A stretch of DNA of 64,000 bases from an uncultured Alphaproteobacteria bacterium (GTDB lineage: Bacteria > Pseudomonadota > Alphaproteobacteria > Micropepsales > Micropepsaceae), in contig CADEFU010000003.1 in assembly GCA_902826695.1 (NCBI GenBank), positions 401,230 through 465,229 of the forward strand, written 5' to 3'. The translations under genes and the position numbers were made by a program. Shown one piece after another: positions 50,892 through 59,837 of this stretch; within the stretch, counting starts at the first letter, position 1; each line of letters starts with the position of its first letter. The notes under the pieces are model-generated. The model did not search any database. It was given only the letters and a program-made list of their open reading frames with translations, and was not told the DNA's origin.

Positions 50892-52634
50892 TTAGTGACG
50901 CGCGGTGCGCTGCAGGAAGCGGGGCAGGGCGTTGCCGCCGCCGTCGCGCACGGCGCCACCGGACGCGCGTGCTTGCGCTGCCTTCGGGCTTTGTCCCTTG
51001 CGGTGCGGCTTCGGTCCCTTGTGAGGACGCGCAGCGTCGCCGTGCTTCGGTCGTTCGCCTTGATGATGACCACGCTCGCCGTTCGGCTTGGCATCGTGCC
51101 CGCCCGCGGCGTGCCGTGGAGCATGCTGCGGGTGACGCGGCTTGCCAGCACCATGCGCGCGTTGTTCGCCGTGTCCTTGGCGCTCGTCGTGTCTTGGGCG
51201 CTCGCCGTGTCTTGGGCGCTCGCCGTGCGGCTTTGCAGCGTGTCCGCCTGGCGCGTGCCGCTCGGCATGCTGCGGATGACGCGGCTTGTCCGCCGCCTGC
51301 GCGCGCGGCTCACCGTGCGGTTGCTGCTCGCCGTGCGGTTTGCGCGGCCCGTGGGGCTTGCGATCGCCATGCGGCCTGCGGTCACCGTAAGGCTTCCGCT
51401 CGCCATGGGGCTTGCGCTCTCCCTGCGGTCTTGCGCGCCGTGCCGGCCGCTCTTCGTTCACGTGCTGACGCGCGGCGGCATCTACCGCCTGCACTTCGCC
51501 CGGACGCGCGGTCCAATTGCTCGAAGGGATAGTCTGCCGTGTAAGCTTCTCGATGTCGCGCAACAGCCCGCGTTCCTCACGATCGCAGAACGCAATCGCA
51601 ATCCCGTCGGCTCCGGCGCGCGCCGTGCGCCCAATGCGATGCACGTACGACTCCGCCACATTCGGCAGATCGTAGTTGATCACATGTGAGATACCGTCCA
51701 CGTCGATCCCGCGCGCAGCGATGTCGGTCGCAACCAGCACCCGCGTACGTCCCGCACGAAACGCGTTCATCGTCGCGACGCGCTGGCTCTGGCTCTTGTT
51801 GCCGTGAATGGCCGAGGCAACGATCCCCGCAGCTGCCAACGCCCGCACAACCTTGTCCGCGCCGTGCTTCGTGCGCGCAAAGACGAGCGTGCGGCTCATG
51901 TCGTCGTGGTTGCGCAACAGCTCGATGAGCAGTGCCCGCTTCGACGCATTGTCCACGTGAATCACGCGCTGCGCGATCCGCTCAACCGTGGTCGCAGCCG
52001 GCGTGACCGACACGCTGACCGGGTGCTTCAACATATCGCCTGCGAGCGATCCGATCTCCTCCGGCATCGTCGCCGAGAAGAACAGGTTCTGCCGTTCCTT
52101 CGGCAGATATGTGATCAGCCGGCGGATGTCGCGGATGAAGCCCATGTCGAGCATCCGGTCCGCTTCGTCGAGCACAAAGATCTCCGTCTTGCTCAAGTCG
52201 ACAGCGCGCTGGCTGACGAGGTCGAGCAGACGTCCGGGTGTCGCCACCAGGATGTCGATACCGCGCGCCATCGTCTGCTTCTGCGGGCCTTCGCTTACGC
52301 CGCCGAAGATCGTTGTCACGGCCTCGTTCATGTTGCGGCCATAAGCGCGGAAACTATCGGCGATTTGCGCTGCAAGTTCGCGCGTCGGCGACAAGATCAA
52401 GGCGCGCGCCGTCTTCGGCGCCGCTGTACGCTTGTTCTGCGTTAAGCGCTGCAGGATCGGCAGAGCAAAGCTCGCCGTCTTGCCCGTGCCGGTCTGCGCG
52501 ATGCCGAGCAAATCTTTGCCGGCGAGTACATGCGGAATGGCTTGCGCCTGGATTGGAGTGGGGGTCGTGTAGCCCTCGTTCGCCAGCGCTTGTAGAAGCC
52601 GCGGCTCAAGGCCCAAACTAGAAAAATCGTTCAC
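50892..52634 (-). CDS. DEAD-box RNA helicase with His/Pro/Gly-rich tail (RhlE-like)
   Basis: A 580-residue helicase with all motifs: Q motif TPTPIQAQAIP, Walker A AQTGTGKT, DEAD, SAT, and HRIGRTARAG. The core ends near residue 385. The remaining 190 residues are low-complexity, basic and repetitive (for example ERKPHGERKPYGDRRPHGDR), rich in His, Pro, Gly, Lys and Arg. RhlE-type enzymes remodel structured RNA and ribosome precursors. Such a tail may bind RNA or promote condensates. Confidence 0.93.
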   Translation of the reverse strand: MNDFSSLGLEPRLLQALANEGYTTPTPIQAQAIPHVLAGKDLLGIAQTGTGKTASFALPILQRLTQNKRTAAPKTARALILSPTRELAAQIADSFRAYGRNMNEAVTTIFGGVSEGPQKQTMARGIDILVATPGRLLDLVSQRAVDLSKTEIFVLDEADRMLDMGFIRDIRRLITYLPKERQNLFFSATMPEEIGSLAGDMLKHPVSVSVTPAATTVERIAQRVIHVDNASKRALLIELLRNHDDMSRTLVFARTKHGADKVVRALAAAGIVASAIHGNKSQSQRVATMNAFRAGRTRVLVATDIAARGIDVDGISHVINYDLPNVAESYVHRIGRTARAGADGIAIAFCDREERGLLRDIEKLTRQTIPSSNWTARPGEVQAVDAAARQHVNEERPARRARPQGERKPHGERKPYGDRRPHGDRKPHGPRKPHGEQQPHGEPRAQAADKPRHPQHAERHAPGGHAAKPHGERPRHGERPRHDERQGHGEQRAHGAGKPRHPQHAPRHAAGGHDAKPNGERGHHQGERPKHGDAARPHKGPKPHRKGQSPKAAQARASGGAVRDGGGNALPRFLQRTARH

Positions 52635-52996
52635 TCAAGTTCACTTTCAAATATGCGAGTCAGCGCGCAACGGTCGCAACGATGGCGCCGGCGCGAAAAT
52701 TCGCGGGTTGAGGAAGCCCCGCGTGTTACCTGGGCAGTCCGGGAAGAATTCGCGCTCAAAAGGTATCGAAGAGAGACCGCTTTCAGATCTCGAGCCGTTC
52801 ACGCGGCTTGAGCGCATTGCGAGGCACAGTCGGCCTTCGCAGTTGCGATATGCCGGTGCGGAGCCCGCAAAGTCAATGTAAATCACACCGATGAACGGGG
52901 CTTTAATTTGCGCTGATTTCCGGGCCGCAGCGTTTGCTTGTGACGCCCGTCACGTGTATACCAAGTTGTCGCACTCGCGTGCACGGAGAAAAGATC
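52635..52996. other. Intergenic region between divergent genes
   Basis: No frame with a family match or ribosome-binding site is seen. The region separates the divergent helicase and LuxR-type genes and should hold both promoters. An ORF at 52647-52886 (minus) has irregular composition and is not called. Confidence 0.45.
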
Positions 52997-53689
52997 GTGC
53001 TTGAGGCATTAAGACATTTGGTAGCGCAGCTGTCGTCGGCGAAGTCCGGCGACGACATCGGCCAAGCCATGGCCGCGATCGGTACGAGATACGGATTTAC
53101 CTCCGGTTTGATCTTCGACGTCTCGAAGCTGTTCGACGATTTCGGCGAGTCGATTATCTACGCCGCGCGACGCAGCGCGGTTGAGACCCTCAACACCGAA
53201 ATTCCCATTGCCGAACATCCGCTCGTCGTCCATGCCAAAACCACAGAGCAGCCATTCGTGATGTCCGACGTGCGCAAAGTGCGCGGCCTTTCCGAAGATC
53301 ACTGGTACGCGATGTTCCCGCCTTACTTCCGCGGCTTCGACGGCATTGCCGTGCCGATCCACGACCGAGGCAAACTTGTCTGGTACGCGGCGTTTTCTGG
53401 CGCGCATCCCGACCTCTCGCCGCGCGTATTGGCGCTTCTGGCTGCTGCCGCCCACGCGGGCTACGGACGCTTCAACGAACTCATCGATCCGAACAAGAAC
53501 GATGGTCCGCTGACGGTGCGCGAAGCTGAGTGCCTCCAGCTCGTAGCCAAAGGCAAGACAGACTCCGAGATCGGCTCCATCCTGAAGATTAGCCCGCGCA
53601 CGGTTCGCTTCCACGTCGGCAACGCCAAGGCCAAGCTCGGCGTCACCACGCGGATTCAAGCGATCGCAAAACAGCTCGGCGCCGCCTAG
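52997..53689 (+). CDS. LuxR-family regulator with autoinducer-binding-like domain
   Basis: A 230-residue regulator. The N-terminal domain of about 160 residues resembles the autoinducer-binding fold (SEDHWYAMFPPYFRGFDGIA, with Trp/Tyr positions typical of the pocket). The C-terminus has the LuxR helix-turn-helix (LTVREAECLQLVAKGKTDSE, then SPRTVRFHVGNAKAKL). The GTG at 52997 has GGAGAA 7-8 nt upstream. No LuxI synthase is nearby, so it may be an orphan. It is convergent with, and overlaps by 4 nt, the TonB receptor gene. Confidence 0.83.
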   Translation: MLEALRHLVAQLSSAKSGDDIGQAMAAIGTRYGFTSGLIFDVSKLFDDFGESIIYAARRSAVETLNTEIPIAEHPLVVHAKTTEQPFVMSDVRKVRGLSEDHWYAMFPPYFRGFDGIAVPIHDRGKLVWYAAFSGAHPDLSPRVLALLAAAAHAGYGRFNELIDPNKNDGPLTVREAECLQLVAKGKTDSEIGSILKISPRTVRFHVGNAKAKLGVTTRIQAIAKQLGAA

Positions 53690-55578
53690 AACGAAGTCCT
53701 CACGCCGACATAAGCGCCGATCCCCGGCCCCCGGAACGAGAACGCCTCTTCGTATTTCTCGTCCAGCACATTCTCAACGCGCCCGAACACCTGCACGTTT
53801 TCGCTGACTTTGTATTGCGCCCCCACGTTCACCAGCGTGAAGGCGGGCAGCGTGACGTAGTCGGCCGGCGTCGCGAACACGAACTCGTTGTCCCGCTGTT
53901 CGCCGTTGTGGCGCACCGAAAGCGTCGCCGAGACATCGTCGGAGATCTCGTACGTCACGTTCAACGAAGCGACATGTGGCGCGCGCCGTACCTCGCGAAG
54001 TCCGTTCTCGGACGCATCGATGTAGGTGTAGGCCGCATTGACCGTCCAATCCTCGAATTTGCCGTCGAACGTCAGCTCTACGCCCCGCCGCTCGCTTTGC
54101 GTCGTGCGGTTCTTCGGTGTCGCGACGAAGAACGGCGGCAGGAAGTCGGTGAAGATCTCGTCGTCCAGCGTTGCCTCGAAATAAGTCGCGCTCACGCGCG
54201 CGTTGCCGCCCCAGAACCGGTGATCGATCCCGACGTCCCAGCCGACGGACTTTTCGGGCTTCAGATTTGGGTTGCCGATGAACGAGCCCGGATCGAAGCC
54301 GAACAGCTCGAAGTTCGTCGGGTTCTTGATGCCCGACCCCGCGCTTGCGCGCAGCCGCGTATCGCCGAGCCGATAGCTCGCCTGAAAGCGATAGGTGTCC
54401 GCATCTGCGAACCGGCTGTTGCTGTCGTGCCGGTAGGCGGCCCCCGCATCGAAGTCGCCCAACGAAACGTCATAGGCGAGCACATAGCCCGTCGTCTCTA
54501 ACGCCCGCTCGTCGTTCAACGGCGTCGGCGCGCCGATCGGCAGGTTGCGGTAGGTCTCGCGTTTCCAGTCGATCGCGCCCGTCAGCTTGTGCACGTCGAG
54601 CGTATATCCGGACACGAGGCTGAGCTTGTCGCGCCGTCCTGCCGTGAAGAACGAGGGTGCACCGAAACTGTAGTTCCGCCGCTCCACATCGGCGAACGCA
54701 TAGCTCGCCCGCGTCTGCCACCGGTCGTCGTCGAGCGAAAGCTCCGCCTGCACATGGCCGGCCAAATGGTCCGTCTCCGACGCCTCGTTGCCGTCGATGA
54801 CAAGCCCCTGCGTCGGCGTCGAAGGAAACGCAAAGTCCTGCGGATCGCCCTCGGCGTAGCTGTCGACGTAACGCAGGAATCCGCGCACCTCGAACACGTC
54901 CGAAGGGCGCACGCCCGCGTTCAAAAACAGCGCCGTATCCCGCGCGCCGTCCCGTTCGCTCCCGAACCGCGAGATGTTCGTGCCCGCCGTCGCAAAGTGG
55001 CTCGCGCTCGCAAACACGTCGAACATGTCGTCGCCGTAGCCGGCGTTAGCGCCCGCCGACCAGGTCCCAAACGAACCAGCTTCCGCCACGGCCTCGCCCG
55101 CCAAAGGCCCCGACCCGCGGCGCGGAATGATGTTCACCACCCCGCCGATCGCATCCGACCCGTAGAGCGCGCTCTGGCTGCCGCGCAGAATCTCGACGCG
55201 CTCGATCTCGCCCGCGCGCAAGCCGGCAAAGTCGAACTCGCCCTGAAACGGATCGCTGATCTCTGCCCCGTCGAAAAGCACCAGCGTGTGATTGCCCTCA
55301 GCGCCGCGCATGCGGATCTGCGTCACGCCGCCGGCAGCGCCCGCGCGGCTGACCGCAACGCCCGGCACGTCGCGCAGCGCATCCGACAGAAAAACGGTCT
55401 GCCGGTCTTCGAGTTGCGCGCGATCGAGCACGGAGACCGCTGTGCCGAGCCGGTCGGCCGAGTTCGAACCGATGCGGCTCGCCGTGACGACGACTTTTTC
55501 GACCGGCTCGTCGGCACGGACCAGCGACGCGGCAAGCAAAACGAAGGCTGCGGAAGAAAGAAGAACAGAACGAAACAT
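53686..55578 (-). CDS. btuB: TonB-dependent receptor, BtuB-like
   Basis: A 630-residue outer-membrane receptor with a signal peptide, a TonB box region (EKVVVTASRIGS), a plug domain (LSDALRDVPGVAVSRAGAAG; QSALYGSDAIGGVVNI) and a barrel ending in VGVRTSF. It is shorter than siderophore receptors and matches BtuB size. A cobalamin riboswitch upstream fixes the likely substrate as vitamin B12 or related corrinoids. The BtuCDF transporter is not in this window. Confidence 0.88.
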   Translation of the reverse strand: MFRSVLLSSAAFVLLAASLVRADEPVEKVVVTASRIGSNSADRLGTAVSVLDRAQLEDRQTVFLSDALRDVPGVAVSRAGAAGGVTQIRMRGAEGNHTLVLFDGAEISDPFQGEFDFAGLRAGEIERVEILRGSQSALYGSDAIGGVVNIIPRRGSGPLAGEAVAEAGSFGTWSAGANAGYGDDMFDVFASASHFATAGTNISRFGSERDGARDTALFLNAGVRPSDVFEVRGFLRYVDSYAEGDPQDFAFPSTPTQGLVIDGNEASETDHLAGHVQAELSLDDDRWQTRASYAFADVERRNYSFGAPSFFTAGRRDKLSLVSGYTLDVHKLTGAIDWKRETYRNLPIGAPTPLNDERALETTGYVLAYDVSLGDFDAGAAYRHDSNSRFADADTYRFQASYRLGDTRLRASAGSGIKNPTNFELFGFDPGSFIGNPNLKPEKSVGWDVGIDHRFWGGNARVSATYFEATLDDEIFTDFLPPFFVATPKNRTTQSERRGVELTFDGKFEDWTVNAAYTYIDASENGLREVRRAPHVASLNVTYEISDDVSATLSVRHNGEQRDNEFVFATPADYVTLPAFTLVNVGAQYKVSENVQVFGRVENVLDEKYEEAFSFRGPGIGAYVGVRTSF

Positions 55579-55736
55579 GTGGTGTACCCCGAACAACAAA
55601 TGACTCCGGGCGCACGTCATCCCTGCCAAAGCGCCCGTGGTCCCCGTGGTCACCATGACCACGAAGCCCAACGTCACCGCGCCGGAGGGATCCGTCTCTA
55701 AAGCGCCCGCCGCGCCGGAGAGGGGTGACTCACGCT
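55579..55736. other. btuB leader downstream of the riboswitch
   Basis: 158 nt between the riboswitch core and the btuB start. It contains a short perfect palindrome of GTGGTCA/TGACCAC type near 55650-55670 (plus GTGGTCACCATGACCAC), which could be the expression-platform hairpin. No clear T-run is present, so control of translation is more likely than termination. GGGG lies 8 nt before the ATG. Confidence 0.5.
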
Positions 55737-55905
55737 GGCAGGTCTCCTGGCTTCGCGACCCTTCACCGGCCGCCTTCCCAATCCAACGAGGATCAGTGGC
55801 GTACTGGCCGATGCATCCTGAGCTCTCGCCCAGAAAAGTCGCTTACAGTTGCGGGGGCAGCCCCGGTATCGCACCGGGTTCCCTTGACCAACATGACGGC
55901 CACAG
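55737..55905 (-). ncRNA. Cobalamin riboswitch
   Basis: Read on the minus strand, the order of conserved blocks is right for the cobalamin riboswitch: GGGAACCCGGTGC (plus 55871-55883), GCCCCCGCAACTGTAAGC (55841-55858), the B12 box GCCACTG (55794-55800), GGGAAGGCGG (about 55771-55780), and AGCCAGGAGACCTGCC (55737-55752). It precedes the TonB receptor gene, which it should shut off when B12 is sufficient. The 5' end is approximate. Confidence 0.95.
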
Positions 55906-56024
55906 CCTGCGCCAACGCGGGCGCTGGCGTCAATCCTCCGAAAGAGAGAACGCCTACAGGCGCCGGTTGTAGGAACCGCGCAGAGTCTTCGCTTATGATT
56001 CGCAGGGAAGGGTGGAGTGATTCA

Positions 56025-57428
56025 GTGGCGGGGATATTCGACAAGCTGCGCGCGTTCGTGGCCGGCGTCGTGCCGTCGGGCTACGACCCCGGCATGGCCG
56101 AGCGGTTGTTGACGTCGTTCCACGACACGGAGCGGCGCGGCCTCATGCTCGCCTGCGCCGTGCGAGCGGTGATCGTGATCGCGCTCGTTCTCCTGTTCGC
56201 CGTCACAGGCTCGTTTGTCGGCGACGGCTGGGTGTTTCTGTTGTTGATGCCGCTCGGCATCGCCGCCATCGGCCTTGCGCAGTTCGAGACGCTGCGCCGC
56301 TGGCCGCAAGTCACGTGGGCGAAGTACGTCTTCATCGCGATCGACTGCGCCTACCTCGCATGGGCGCTCATTGTGCGCAACTCGTTCGCGAGCGACCTGC
56401 CGCCCGTGACGCTCGCCGTGAAGGAAGGTGCGCTCCTTTTCTTCGTCGCCTTCCTCGTCCACGGCGCCTTCAGCTATTCGCCACGCTTCATCCTCTGGAC
56501 CGGCTTCTGCATTTCCCTCGGATGGGCAGCGGTGGTCGGCACCGCAGCTGCCCAACCCGGCACGTTCTTCACGCTGACGGGCGGGCAGGAGATGTGGCGC
56601 GAATACGGTGATCCTTCTTATCTACCGGTGATCAAAGTGGTGTACGACTACGTCATCCTCGCATTCCTCGCCTTGGGCCTCGCGGTCGCCGTCTGGCGCT
56701 CGCGCCGCCTCGTCCTCGCCGCCGCCACGTCGGAGCGCGCCCGCGCGAATCTCGCGCGTCACTTCTCGCCAAAGGTCGTCGACGAACTCTCAGCCCGCGA
56801 ACAGCCGTTCGGCACCACGCGCCGCCAAGCCGTCGCCATCCTCTTCGCCGACATCCGCGGCTTCACCACGCGCTGCGAGACCATGCCGCCCGAAGAAGCG
56901 ATGGCCTTCCTGCGCGAGTTCCACGCCCGCATGGAGGAGGTGATCTTCCAACATGGCGGCACGCTCGACAAAATCCTGGGCGACGGCCTGCTCGCCGTCT
57001 TCGGCGCACCGGACCGCGGCAATGGCGACGCCGGCGACGCGCTCGCCTGCGGTTACGCGATGATCGACGCGATCGCCCGCTGGAATGCCGAACGTGTCGC
57101 CGAGGGCAAGTTCGAAGTACAAATCGGTGTCGGTCTGCACTACGGCCACGTGATGCTGGGCGACGTCGGCAGCGAGCGGTTGATGACCTTCACCGTCGTC
57201 GGCGATACCGTGAACGTCGCAAGCCGCCTGCAGTCGCTGTCCAAGGAACTCGGCACGCGCCTCGTTGCCAGCGAAGCGCTCGTCAAGGCGGTCGAGCAGG
57301 AGATGCGCGTCGAACGTGCACTGGTTGAGAAGCTCAAATTCGTAGGCCCAACGCAACTGCGCGGCCGCGAGCACGAAACCGTGATTTACGCGCTGGACGC
57401 CGCCGGCCACCGCCGCGCCGTGGCGTGA
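56025..57428 (+). CDS. Class III adenylate/guanylate cyclase, membrane-bound
   Basis: A 467-residue protein. An N-terminal membrane domain with about six helices (about 35-220) is followed by a catalytic domain: RRQAVAILFADIRGFTTRCE (first metal Asp), DKILGDGLLAVFGAP (second metal Asp), and VGLHYGHVMLGDVGSERLM. The substrate-specifying positions suggest ATP but cannot be settled by eye. The GTG at 56025 has GGAG 7 nt upstream; the in-frame ATG at 55995 lacks one. It is divergent from btuB. Confidence 0.88.
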   Translation: MAGIFDKLRAFVAGVVPSGYDPGMAERLLTSFHDTERRGLMLACAVRAVIVIALVLLFAVTGSFVGDGWVFLLLMPLGIAAIGLAQFETLRRWPQVTWAKYVFIAIDCAYLAWALIVRNSFASDLPPVTLAVKEGALLFFVAFLVHGAFSYSPRFILWTGFCISLGWAAVVGTAAAQPGTFFTLTGGQEMWREYGDPSYLPVIKVVYDYVILAFLALGLAVAVWRSRRLVLAAATSERARANLARHFSPKVVDELSAREQPFGTTRRQAVAILFADIRGFTTRCETMPPEEAMAFLREFHARMEEVIFQHGGTLDKILGDGLLAVFGAPDRGNGDAGDALACGYAMIDAIARWNAERVAEGKFEVQIGVGLHYGHVMLGDVGSERLMTFTVVGDTVNVASRLQSLSKELGTRLVASEALVKAVEQEMRVERALVEKLKFVGPTQLRGREHETVIYALDAAGHRRAVA

Positions 57429-57495
57429 AGGATGTACCTTTCCTGCCGGCGCGACCCTGTCTATACAGTCAGCCTGATAGCACAGTGGAACACCG

Positions 57496-58344
57496 ATGCG
57501 GCAGGCGCTCTCCTACGCGTGGTGGCCGTTGTTGTTCGTGGCGTCGGTCGCGGCGGTCTACTACGGGATTCTAATCGGGCACGCAGTGCTCGTCTTCAAC
57601 ATCGCCTACGTGACTTTGGCGATCGCAATCGCCGTGCTCGAACGCGTAATGCCGCATGAGCGGACCTGGCTTGAGAACGATGGCCAGATAATCCCCGACA
57701 TCGCCCATACGCTGCTGAACAAAGGCGTCGCCCAAGTCATCATCGTGCTTGTAGCCGTCATGGGCCTGGCGGAATTCGCTGGCCCAAAAACGGGTGCATG
57801 GTGGCCGGTGCACCTCCCATTCGCTGTGCAGACGATCTTGGGGCTCGTGATCGCCGAGGTCGGTCTCTACTGGAAACATCGCCTGGCGCACGAATGGCCT
57901 CCCCTGTGGCGCTTCCACGCCGTGCACCACAGTGTCACCAGGTTGTGGTTCCTGAACACCGGGCGATTCCATCTTGTGGATACTTTGACAGGTCTGGCGG
58001 TCGCGATGCCGGTACTTCTCCTTCTGGGTGCACCGAAAGACATCATGATCATGGTGAGTGCGATCACAGCGATCATAGGCATTCTCACCCACTCGAACGT
58101 CGACATGCGTTGTGGCGTGTTGAACCTGATTTTCAACACGCCGGAATTGCATCGCTGGCATCATTCCAAGGTTTTGGCCGAAGGAAACCGTAACTACGGC
58201 GAGAATCTGATGCTGTTCGATCAACTGTTTGGGACGTATTTCAACGCCGCCCGCCGCCCGCCAGCCGACATAGGCATCAACCACCCGATGCCTGAAACGT
58301 TTTGGGGTCAGCTCAAAATTCCATTTACACGAGCACCGCTCTAG
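57496..58344 (+). CDS. Fatty acid hydroxylase/sterol desaturase superfamily membrane protein
   Basis: A 282-residue membrane protein with the eight-histidine di-iron arrangement: HRLAHEW, FHAVHHS and, in the C-terminal half, HSNVDMR and ELHRWHH. Four to five helices precede and separate them. Members hydroxylate or desaturate lipids, carotenoids or hopanoid/sterol-like molecules with O2. The natural substrate is not identifiable. Confidence 0.85.
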   Translation: MRQALSYAWWPLLFVASVAAVYYGILIGHAVLVFNIAYVTLAIAIAVLERVMPHERTWLENDGQIIPDIAHTLLNKGVAQVIIVLVAVMGLAEFAGPKTGAWWPVHLPFAVQTILGLVIAEVGLYWKHRLAHEWPPLWRFHAVHHSVTRLWFLNTGRFHLVDTLTGLAVAMPVLLLLGAPKDIMIMVSAITAIIGILTHSNVDMRCGVLNLIFNTPELHRWHHSKVLAEGNRNYGENLMLFDQLFGTYFNAARRPPADIGINHPMPETFWGQLKIPFTRAPL

Positions 58345-58507
58345 CCCGTCCAAACGCGCAGGGGAAAATCGCCCCGAGTTAACGCACGCTCAAGTCGCAA
58401 TTACCTCTCAATGCGTCTCTTAACTGACGCCTGAAAGTTGCGTTGTTTTTGTGCGCTTCGACTGCCGGTCTGTGGTTCTTCGTTCGCGCACGATGCATGG
58501 TTCGGTC

Positions 58508-58732
58508 ATGACGAAGCGCGCACATCATTTCGATCCGGATCCCGACGTGATCCGCTCTGCCTGGAAACTAATCGACAGCCATGGCGAGAAAGCGTTGCGT
58601 GAAGCAACGCGCTACCAAAACGCGATGATCCGAAAAGGTGACCCGAACGGCATCAGAATCTGGTGGTCGATCGGCGAGGCCATCAAGGAGCTCCGCCGCA
58701 CGAAGCGCGAGCCGCACGAACCACTGAACTGA
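58508..58732 (+). CDS. 74-aa small alphaproteobacterial protein
   Basis: A basic helical protein (DPDVIRSAWKLIDSHGEKAL, RYQNAMIRKGDPNGIRIWW). The pattern RYQNAMxxKGDPxGIRIWxxIxxAI is seen in small proteins of uncharacterised families in alphaproteobacteria. The ATG at 58508 is chosen. A terminator follows immediately. Confidence 0.6.
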   Translation: MTKRAHHFDPDPDVIRSAWKLIDSHGEKALREATRYQNAMIRKGDPNGIRIWWSIGEAIKELRRTKREPHEPLN

Positions 58733-58735
58733 TTG

Positions 58736-58759
58736 ATGGCCGGGGTTAGACCCGGCCAT
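58736..58759. terminator. Bidirectional hairpin terminator
   Basis: A perfect 9-bp stem, ATGGCCGGG (58736-58744) with CCCGGCCAT (58751-58759), around GTTAGA, followed by a T-rich stretch (TCTGCTTTCC) on the plus strand. It lies between convergent genes, 4 nt after the 74-aa gene stop. Confidence 0.7.
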
Positions 58760-58777
58760 TCTGCTTTCCGCGCGAGC

Positions 58778-59125
58778 TTAGTTGACGGTATAGCGCGTGA
58801 CTTGGCCCGGATTGACACTCAACCGGTGCAGCGCGTCGCCGATGCCGATCGCACCGGCGCCCACGTCCCAGCATCCCGCCGACACGGTGAAGCGATAGCT
58901 CTTCCCCGGCGGTATCGCCTCATTGTCCGGCAATCTGTTCAGCCCATAGCTGCCCACGCCGCACTCCGAGATCAGCACGACGTCGAACGTATAGGACGTG
59001 GCATTGACGAACTCGATTTCGCCCGTCGCCCGCCCTTCGATGATCAAGGGCCCGCCTGTGATCAGGTCCATGCACCCGCCAAGCCCCGCCGCCATCGCGC
59101 CAACCAACGCTATCTTTCGAATCAT
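58778..59125 (-). CDS. Small lipoprotein, unknown
   Basis: A 115-residue protein with a lipoprotein signal (AAGLGGC, Cys at residue 18). The mature part has two further cysteines (VLISECGVGSY, SAGCWDVG) and a beta-rich pattern. No family is recognised. It is convergent with the 74-aa gene and divergent from the membrane protein at 59275. Confidence 0.6.
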   Translation of the reverse strand: MIRKIALVGAMAAGLGGCMDLITGGPLIIEGRATGEIEFVNATSYTFDVVLISECGVGSYGLNRLPDNEAIPPGKSYRFTVSAGCWDVGAGAIGIGDALHRLSVNPGQVTRYTVN

Positions 59126-59274
59126 CTCAAACGCCTCCCGACCAAGATGCTGACCGGGGTAGAGGAGAGGCCGCTCCGGCGGCCATACCTCAACTGGGGG
59201 ATGGCGGGACGAATTTCACGCCGATGTGCCTTGCCTTGTGCGTCGTGCGCGTCATGTTCGTGGAAGGAGGGGGT

Positions 59275-59787
59275 ATGACAAGCCGCATAGCAAAACGTCT
59301 GCGCCAGTACTGGCAGCTTGAGGCACTCAACGTCGTGCTGCTGCCGGCCTTTGTGCTGTCGGTACTCTGGTCGTCGGGCAGCGCGCCGAACCTCACCTTG
59401 GCCATAGCGCTTGCCGCGAATGCGGTGTTGCTTGTGATCGGCGCATGCTACTGGCGCATCGTATTGCTGCGCGTCGAAGGTGATACGCGCCCGTTCGACC
59501 GCTGGCTCCCGCGCCTCGCCGCCGCCGAGCCTTACGCGCTCGCGCTCACCGTCCTCACCGTTGCCGCGACCGCCTACGATATCGCCACCGCAGGCGGCGC
59601 CTGGCCGGCGGTGCGCATTGCGTCCGTCGCGATGACGTCGCTCGCCGTACTCGAATACGTCAACTACTACCGCTTCCAACTCCAGTACTTCGATCACGCC
59701 CCGGATTTCGCGGCCCTGCTGAAGCGAAGGACGCTAAAGCGCGCCCACATGGCCCGCGACATCGCCGAGTGGCGCGCGAATAGCTGA
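59275..59787 (+). CDS. Membrane protein with four helices, unknown
   Basis: A 170-residue protein with four hydrophobic segments (about 16-36, 42-62, 85-105, 110-130) and a basic C-terminus (LKRRTLKRAHMARDIAEWRA). A strong ribosome-binding site (GGAAGGAGG) precedes ATG 59275. No family is recognised. Confidence 0.65.
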   Translation: MTSRIAKRLRQYWQLEALNVVLLPAFVLSVLWSSGSAPNLTLAIALAANAVLLVIGACYWRIVLLRVEGDTRPFDRWLPRLAAAEPYALALTVLTVAATAYDIATAGGAWPAVRIASVAMTSLAVLEYVNYYRFQLQYFDHAPDFAALLKRRTLKRAHMARDIAEWRANS

Positions 59788-59837
59788 GGCGTTCGGTGTT
59801 CCGTTCGAAAACGTCTGGGAATTCGACGGCCGCTAGC

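Noticed and set aside
52647..52886. A 79-codon minus-strand frame in the helicase/LuxR intergenic region
   Set aside because: Irregular composition, no ribosome-binding site, and it occupies the likely promoter region.
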